NCBI GenBank assembly: GCA_001593855.1
Contig: LUCC01000051.1
Location: 1-9,123, forward strand
DNA length: 9,123 nt
From: Candidatus Hecatellales archaeon B24
Lineage (GTDB): Archaea > Thermoproteota > Bathyarchaeia > Hecatellales > Hecatellaceae
Reading direction: 5' to 3'
Part shown: piece after piece, positions 5,929 to 9,123 of the stretch
Layout: every line of letters begins with the position of its first letter
How positions within the stretch are numbered: the stretch's first letter is position 1
The notes under the pieces: generated by a model
Database searches by the model: none
Seen by the model: the letters and a program-made list of their open reading frames with translations, nothing else
Told to the model about the DNA's origin: nothing
Made by a program: the position numbers and the translations under genes

Positions 5929-6120
5929 ATGAGCTATAGTTACGGTCGAAGATATAGGAGAATAGGATGGATGCCCGGCCTTCCAGGATGGGCTATGACA
6001 CCCTCATGGTTCGCTCCCAGCCTTCCACCGTTCCCCCAAACCTTCACAGCCGAACAGGAAAGGCAAATGCTTGAGCAGCATGCTAGAGTCCCAGATAAAC
6101 GCCATCAGAAAGAGGCTTGA
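5929..6120 (+). CDS. DUF5320-like protein, N-terminal part (frame breaks near 6080)
   Basis: As read, this is a 63-residue protein. Its basic-aromatic head (MSYSYGRRYRRIGWMPG) is followed by a Pro-rich stretch and the beginning of a coiled coil (FTAEQERQMLEQ, residues 39-50). After that the frame turns unlike its context (HARVPDKRHQKEA) and stops. In DUF5320-type proteins such a head leads straight into coiled coil, and exactly that sequence continues in the +1 frame from about 6080. A one-base shift near 6077-6080 would join the two into about 139 residues. This gene is therefore probably the front part of one protein, interrupted by a real frameshift, a sequence error or programmed +1 slippage. 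The ATG at 5929 has GGTGG 8 nt upstream, overlapping the end of the previous gene. A structural or scaffolding role beside the NifX and MinD proteins is inferred. Confidence 0.6.
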   Translation: MSYSYGRRYRRIGWMPGLPGWAMTPSWFAPSLPPFPQTFTAEQERQMLEQHARVPDKRHQKEA

Positions 6121-6349
6121 AGAGCTTAAGTCCCAGCCTCAGAGTCAACCGTCTCAGCCTCAAACTCCGCAGCCTCCACCGTTTCCAATGTTCCCAGCGT
6201 TCCCCCCATACATGGCTCCTCCGCCAACCCCTGAAGAGGAAATAGCAGAGCTTGAAGACTACAAGCGTGAGCTTGAAGAGGAAATCAAAAGCGTGGAAAC
6301 CAGGATAGCTGAGCTTAAACGTATGCTTGGAAGGAAGGGCCAGGGCTAG
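6071..6349 (+). CDS. DUF5320-like coiled-coil protein, C-terminal part
   Basis: Up to 92 residues if started at the TTG (6071), or 89 from the ATG at 6080; neither start has a good ribosome site. The first segment (LESQINAIRKRLEELK) shows a clean heptad pattern of L, I, I, L, L. Then comes a Gln/Pro linker (QPQSQPSQPQTPQPPPF) and an aromatic-Pro patch (MFPAFPPYMAPP). A second, highly charged coiled coil begins TPEEEIAELEDYKRELEEE and runs to MLGRK. This is the usual tail of DUF5320-type proteins and also resembles the tail of the NifX fusion at 8560. It most likely is the continuation of the 5929 frame, overlapping it by 50 nt; translational coupling of two separate subunits is the alternative. 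It ends before a pyrimidine tract and the first NifX gene. Confidence 0.65.
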   Translation: MSSMLESQINAIRKRLEELKSQPQSQPSQPQTPQPPPFPMFPAFPPYMAPPPTPEEEIAELEDYKRELEEEIKSVETRIAELKRMLGRKGQG

Positions 6350-6371
6350 TCCCCTTTTACCTTTTCTTTTT
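6350..6371 (+). terminator. Pyrimidine-rich tract, possible terminator or attenuator
   Basis: Directly after the TAG stop there are 22 nt of C and T with runs TTTT, TTTT and TTTTT and one A (6359). Archaeal transcription often stops at such U-runs. Partial termination here would give less NifX/MinD mRNA than microprotein mRNA. Confidence 0.4.
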
Positions 6372-6386
6372 GGGAGAGAGGCTTGA

Positions 6387-6755
6387 ATGGTTAGGATATG
6401 CGTGCCGACGATGGGCTGGGGAGGCCTGGATGAGGAGGTTTCAGAGCATTTCGGCAGAGCTCCAACCTTCACCCTAGTGGAGCTGGAAACAGGCGAGGTT
6501 AAGGTTGTGCCCAACACTGGTAGGCACATGGGAGGCGGCCCCCTGCCAGCTGAGGTCTTGAAAGACTGGAAGGTTAACGTTCTAATATGCTCAGGCATAG
6601 GGCCTAGGGCTGCAAACCTTCTGAAGGCTTCAGGGGTTGAAGTCTACTGCGGGAATTCCCGAACCGTCAGGGAGGCCATAGAAGATTTTAAGGCTGGAAG
6701 GCTTTTAAGATTCCAAGGAGAACGCTCCACCTGCCCTGAACATAGAGGCCTGTAA
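6387..6755 (+). CDS. NifX/NifB-type FeMo-cofactor-binding-fold protein 1
   Basis: This 122-residue cytosolic protein belongs to the dinitrogenase iron-molybdenum cofactor biosynthesis family (PF02579, the RNase H-like fold shared by NifX, the NifB C-terminus and the orange protein). It shows the strand MVRICVPTM, the EEVSEHFGRAPTFTLVEL block (16-33), VNVLICSGIGPRAANLL (63-79), VEVYCG (84-89) and the family ending TVREAIEDFKAGRLLRF (93-109). It has C68, C88 and C116, the last in a CPEH tail that may add a metal ligand. Family members carry Fe-S, Fe-Mo or Mo-Cu clusters. No nitrogenase gene is present, so a cluster carrier or ORP-like role with the adjacent Fe-S ATPases is more likely. The ATG has AGAGG 5 nt upstream. 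It is followed by the first MinD ATPase after 40 nt. Confidence 0.9.
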   Translation: MVRICVPTMGWGGLDEEVSEHFGRAPTFTLVELETGEVKVVPNTGRHMGGGPLPAEVLKDWKVNVLICSGIGPRAANLLKASGVEVYCGNSRTVREAIEDFKAGRLLRFQGERSTCPEHRGL

Positions 6756-6795
6756 AGGCTGCTGAGCCGTTCACCCTTCCAGGTGCTCTTTAAGG

Positions 6796-7629
6796 TTGCT
6801 GCTGGCCGTTGCAGGAGGCAAGGGAGGCTGCGGAAAGACAACGGTAGCTGTGAATCTTGCTCTCTCCCTTGAAGGTGAAGTTCAAATATTAGACTGCGAT
6901 GTGGAGGAGCCTAATGTTCACCTGCTTTTAACCCATCAGCCAGCCTGGGAGAAGCCTGTAACGGTCTCCATTCCATCCTTTAACATGGAAAAATGTCTTC
7001 TATGCGGCAAATGCTCCGACTTCTGCCAGTATAACGCCGTAGCCCAGCTTCCAAACAGGCTGCTCTTCTTCCAGGAGCTATGCCACAGTTGCGGAGGATG
7101 CAGGCTGGTATGCCCCGCTGAAGCCATAGCAGAAGTGGAAAGGCCTGTAGGAGTGGTGAAAGGCTGCAGGGCTGAAGGCGGCCTAAGCCTTGTCTACGGT
7201 GTTCTAAACGTAGGAGAGCCCAGGCCTATTCCTGTTGTTGAGGCTGTTAGGGCCGAAGCTAACCCCACCGGAAACGTTATAATTGATGTTCCTCCAGGGG
7301 CTTCCTGCCCTGTGGTGGCTTCCATCCGGGAGGTAGACCATCTGCTTCTGGTAACTGAGCCCACCCCCATGGGCCTCCACGACCTATCCCTAATGGTTGA
7401 TGTGGCTAGAAGGCTTAGCCTCCGCTTCAGCGTGGTAGTTAACAGGGCGGGGCTTGGAGGAGACGGCGTCTACGACTTCTGCCGGAGGGAAGGCATACCT
7501 GTTCTAATGGAGATACCCTACAGCCGGAGGATTGCTGAGCTCTACTCGCAGGGGATACCCTTCGTCAAGGCTATGCCAGAGTGGAAGGAAAAATTCAGGG
7601 AAGTCTTCCAAAGCCTTCAAGAGGGTTAA
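6796..7629 (+). CDS. MinD/ParA-type ATPase with inserted 2x[4Fe-4S] ferredoxin (1)
   Basis: This 277-residue P-loop ATPase has a deviant Walker A GGKGGCGKTT (7-16, signature K9) and a CDVEEPN switch (34-40). It also has Walker B VIIDVPPG (161-168) and a VVVNRAG base-recognition strand (213-219). A bacterial-type ferredoxin is inserted at about 64-112 with two CX2CX2CX3C sets: C67, C70, C73, C77 and C96, C99, C102, C106 (followed by PAEAI). Proteins of this architecture accompany NifX-like proteins in anaerobes and are thought to couple ATP hydrolysis to Fe-S or metal-cluster assembly or electron delivery; dimerisation through K9 is expected. The start is TTG, with AGGTG 10 nt upstream, and it gives the usual short lead into the P-loop. 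The next gene, a paralogue, begins 3 nt after the stop, so the two are translationally linked. Confidence 0.92.
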   Translation: MLLAVAGGKGGCGKTTVAVNLALSLEGEVQILDCDVEEPNVHLLLTHQPAWEKPVTVSIPSFNMEKCLLCGKCSDFCQYNAVAQLPNRLLFFQELCHSCGGCRLVCPAEAIAEVERPVGVVKGCRAEGGLSLVYGVLNVGEPRPIPVVEAVRAEANPTGNVIIDVPPGASCPVVASIREVDHLLLVTEPTPMGLHDLSLMVDVARRLSLRFSVVVNRAGLGGDGVYDFCRREGIPVLMEIPYSRRIAELYSQGIPFVKAMPEWKEKFREVFQSLQEG

Positions 7630-7632
7630 ATC

Positions 7633-8517
7633 ATGGTTAAAGAGCTTGTAGTGGTCAGCGGCAAAGGAGGAACAGGCAAAACCTCTATAACGGCTTCCTT
7701 GGCGGCCCTAGCCTTCACAGCCGGCTTCAAGCTTACCCTAGCCGACTGCGATGTGGAAGCCTCAAACCTTCCTCTACTCTTAAACCCTGAAACCAGGCGT
7801 GAAGAGGCCTTCTCCGGCTCAAAGGTTGCCAGTATAGACTTGGAAAAGTGCACTCGATGCATGGTTTGCGAGGAAAATTGCAGGTTTAAAGCTGTAAAAG
7901 AGTTTAAGGTGGACGAGCTGCTCTGCGAAGGCTGCGGGGTATGCGTCCAGCTATGCCCTGCTGAAGCCGTAAAGCTGAAGGATAGAGACTCAGGACGCCT
8001 TTACGCTTCCGAAACCAAATATGGCCCCCTGATCCATGCCAGGCTTAACCCTGGAGAGGCAAACTCCGGGAAGCTTGTAGCTCTAGTACGCTATAGGGCC
8101 AGGCAGGCTGCGGCTGAAAGAGGAGGGCAGATTATTCTTTCAGATGGTCCTCCCGGGATAGGATGCCCTGTTATATCTTCTATTACGGGTGTAGACTTCG
8201 CCCTGCTGGTGGCTGAACCCACGGTTTCAGGGCTCCACGACCTCCGCCGCATCTTAGAGCTTGTCCGCCATTTCAAGGAGGTTAAGCCTATGGTGGCTGT
8301 TAACATGTGGAATGTTAATCCTAAGGTTTCAGAGGAAATTTCGGTTTTCTGCTTTAACGAGGGCTTGGAGCTGGTGGGTAAAATTGCTTTCGACGGAACC
8401 GTAGCTGAGGCTGCAGCTGGCAGGAAACCTGTTGTCGAGTATGCTCCCAAGTGTAAGGCTTCTGAGGAGCTTAGAAAGCTCTGGGGTAGGGTGAAGTCTC
8501 TTACAGGGTTGGGGTAA
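7633..8517 (+). CDS. MinD/ParA-type ATPase with inserted 2x[4Fe-4S] ferredoxin (2)
   Basis: This 294-residue paralogue of the preceding ATPase has the deviant Walker A GKGGTGKTS (10-18, signature K11), CDVEASN (39-45), Walker B ILSDGPPGIGCP (168-179) and LLVAEPTVSGLHDL (191-204). The inserted ferredoxin has C73, C76, C79, C83 and C98, C101, C104, C108 (followed by PAEAV). C178 in the GIGCPV loop matches C171 of the partner (GASCPV), so a conserved cysteine sits close to the nucleotide site in both. Tandem non-identical pairs like this are typical of the family and suggest a heterodimer. GAGGG (7621-7625), inside the end of the previous gene, lies 7 nt before the ATG. The likely role is ATP-dependent metal-cluster handling with the two NifX-fold proteins. 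The membrane-targeting helix of true MinD is absent, so cell-division function is unlikely. Confidence 0.92.
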   Translation: MVKELVVVSGKGGTGKTSITASLAALAFTAGFKLTLADCDVEASNLPLLLNPETRREEAFSGSKVASIDLEKCTRCMVCEENCRFKAVKEFKVDELLCEGCGVCVQLCPAEAVKLKDRDSGRLYASETKYGPLIHARLNPGEANSGKLVALVRYRARQAAAERGGQIILSDGPPGIGCPVISSITGVDFALLVAEPTVSGLHDLRRILELVRHFKEVKPMVAVNMWNVNPKVSEEISVFCFNEGLELVGKIAFDGTVAEAAAGRKPVVEYAPKCKASEELRKLWGRVKSLTGLG

Positions 8518-8541
8518 AACTTATTATGTGCTAAAGTACAT
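8518..8541 (+). promoter_or_regulatory. Candidate internal promoter/operator before second NifX gene
   Basis: A TATA-like ACTTATTAT (8519-8527) overlaps an imperfect inverted repeat, ATGTGC-TAAA-GTACAT (8526-8541, one mismatched pair). TATGTGC is the reverse complement of the GCACATA in operator 1 (5606-5612). This suggests a separately initiated transcript under the same regulator, but the match is short. Confidence 0.28.
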
Positions 8542-8559
8542 TACTCTGGCGGGATATAA

Positions 8560-9108
8560 ATGCCAAAAATATGTGTAAGTGCAACTGGTGCAGACTTAAA
8601 CGCTCCAGTCGACCCCAGATTTGGAAGATGCGCGTACCTGCTGATAGTGGATGTGGACTCCATGAAGCTGCTTGAAGCCGTAGCAAACCCTTCTGTTATG
8701 GCTCCCAGCGGAGCAGGCATCCAAACAGCTCAGATGGTGGCAAATAAAGGCGTTATAGCTGTAATAACCGGGAACGTGGGTCCAAACGCCTATCAGGTCC
8801 TAGCGTCAGCTGGAATTCAGATTTTCACAGGAGCCTTTGGAACAGTTAGGGAGGCTGTTGAAGCCTATCGGGCTGGCAGGCTTACACCCGTTGCGGGCTC
8901 GTCCCCTATGAGTGTGGGCAGAGGTATGGGGATGGGTATGGGGATGGGTAGAGGATTAGGCATGGGCAGAGGTATGCCCCCGGTTCCAATGCCGTCTCCT
9001 CCGTCCAGAGAAGAGGAAATATCAATTTTAGAAGCCCAAATGGAAAGCTTAAAGAGCCAGCTTGAAGAGGTTAAGCGAAGGCTTAGGGAGCTTAAAGGAG
9101 AAGAATAA
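8560..9108 (+). CDS. NifX-type protein 2 fused to Gly-Met linker and coiled coil
   Basis: This 182-residue protein has three parts. Residues 1-110 are a NifX/ORP-fold domain (MPKICVSATG, VDPRFGRCAYLLIVD at 17-31, VIAVITGNVGPNAYQVL at 65-81, TVREAVEAYRAGRL at 95-108). Residues 117-140 are a Gly-Met-Arg linker with four GM pairs in a row, encoded in part by two perfect 12-bp tandem copies (8923-8946). Residues 149-180 form a charged coiled coil (ISILEAQMESLKSQLEEVKRRLRELKGEE) like the tail of the 6071 protein. The PF02579 domain should hold a metal cluster; C5 and C24 are its only cysteines. Fusion to a DUF5320-like tail suggests that the coiled coil docks the carrier to a shared scaffold. The ribosome site is weak (GGCGGG about 6 nt before the ATG). 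It lies 42 nt after the second ATPase, where a possible separate promoter is seen. Confidence 0.88.
   Translation: MPKICVSATGADLNAPVDPRFGRCAYLLIVDVDSMKLLEAVANPSVMAPSGAGIQTAQMVANKGVIAVITGNVGPNAYQVLASAGIQIFTGAFGTVREAVEAYRAGRLTPVAGSSPMSVGRGMGMGMGMGRGLGMGRGMPPVPMPSPPSREEEISILEAQMESLKSQLEEVKRRLRELKGEE
8923..8946 (+). repeat. Two perfect 12-bp tandem repeats in the Gly-Met linker
   Basis: GGTATGGGGATG occurs twice without a gap and encodes Gly-Met-Gly-Met in each unit. The repeat is in phase with the gene, so copy-number change would alter linker length without a frameshift. Confidence 0.8.
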
Positions 9109-9123
9109 TCTTCTTCCTCTTTT
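9109..9123 (+). terminator. Pyrimidine-only tract after the operon
   Basis: Fifteen C/T bases ending TTTT follow immediately after the TAA stop and run to the window edge. This fits an archaeal oligo-U terminator, though the sequence is cut off here. Confidence 0.45.

Noticed and set aside
6083..6598. Minus-strand open frame (171 codons) across the coiled-coil and first NifX genes
   Set aside because: It runs antisense to two well-supported reading frames, has no ribosome site and yields a Leu/Arg-rich low-complexity product.
6796..8517. Cell-division or plasmid-partition MinD/ParA pair
   Set aside because: Each carries an inserted 8-Cys ferredoxin and neither has the amphipathic membrane-targeting tail; no ParB-like gene or centromere-like repeats are nearby.
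8554..8560. ATATAAA directly before the last gene as a promoter
   Set aside because: It touches the ATG itself; an archaeal TATA box should lie about 25 nt before the transcript start, so this one could not serve the gene.
6387..9108. Nitrogen-fixation locus
   Set aside because: NifX-fold and P-loop proteins are present, but the ATPases are MinD-type with inserted ferredoxins, not NifH, and no nifD, nifK or NifB radical SAM gene is seen.
1..9123. CRISPR arrays, tRNA or rRNA genes, insertion sequences
   Set aside because: No regularly spaced repeats, cloverleaf-like segments, terminal inverted repeats or transposase motifs were found on either strand.

Overview
The window looks like chromosomal DNA of an anaerobic archaeon. 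The signs are A/T-rich BRE/TATA-type promoters, short leaders, GAGG/GGTGA ribosome sites, frequent GTG and TTG starts, pyrimidine-rich 3' ends, and a gene set rich in oxygen-sensitive Fe-S proteins (three radical SAM enzymes and two ferredoxin-containing ATPases). I cannot fix the lineage from the sequence. No rRNA, tRNA, CRISPR array, insertion sequence or phage gene was seen.

Left part (1-4266, all on the minus strand, read right to left): a DUF364-type putative metal-chelation protein; a cobalamin-binding radical SAM protein; a 49-residue zinc-ribbon protein; a radical SAM/SPASM-like enzyme; and, cut by the window edge, the ATP-cone end of a ribonucleotide reductase that is probably the B12-dependent class II type. 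Spacing is mostly tight, so several of these may be co-transcribed. The theme is metal, B12 and radical chemistry, but no single pathway can be named.

Middle (4299-5580): a radical SAM protein with a C-terminal winged-helix domain on the plus strand. It overlaps tail-to-tail with a small three-cysteine, proline-rich, Arg-tailed protein on the minus strand.

Right part (5581-9123, plus strand): a divergent promoter region carrying two palindromes that share ATGCACA. It drives a compact operon: a Trp/Gly/Tyr-rich microprotein, a DUF5320-like coiled-coil protein that appears frameshifted, a NifX-like protein, two tandem MinD/ParA-type ATPases each with an inserted 2x[4Fe-4S] ferredoxin, and a second NifX-like protein fused to a Gly-Met-rich linker and coiled coil. 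This content resembles the anaerobe-specific orange protein (ORP) gene clusters known from Desulfovibrio, where NifX-fold metal-cluster proteins sit beside Fe-S MinD ATPases. It is the most interesting system in the window: probably an ATP-driven metal-cluster assembly or scaffolding complex with unusual low-complexity aromatic partners. No nitrogenase genes are present, so nitrogen fixation is not implied.
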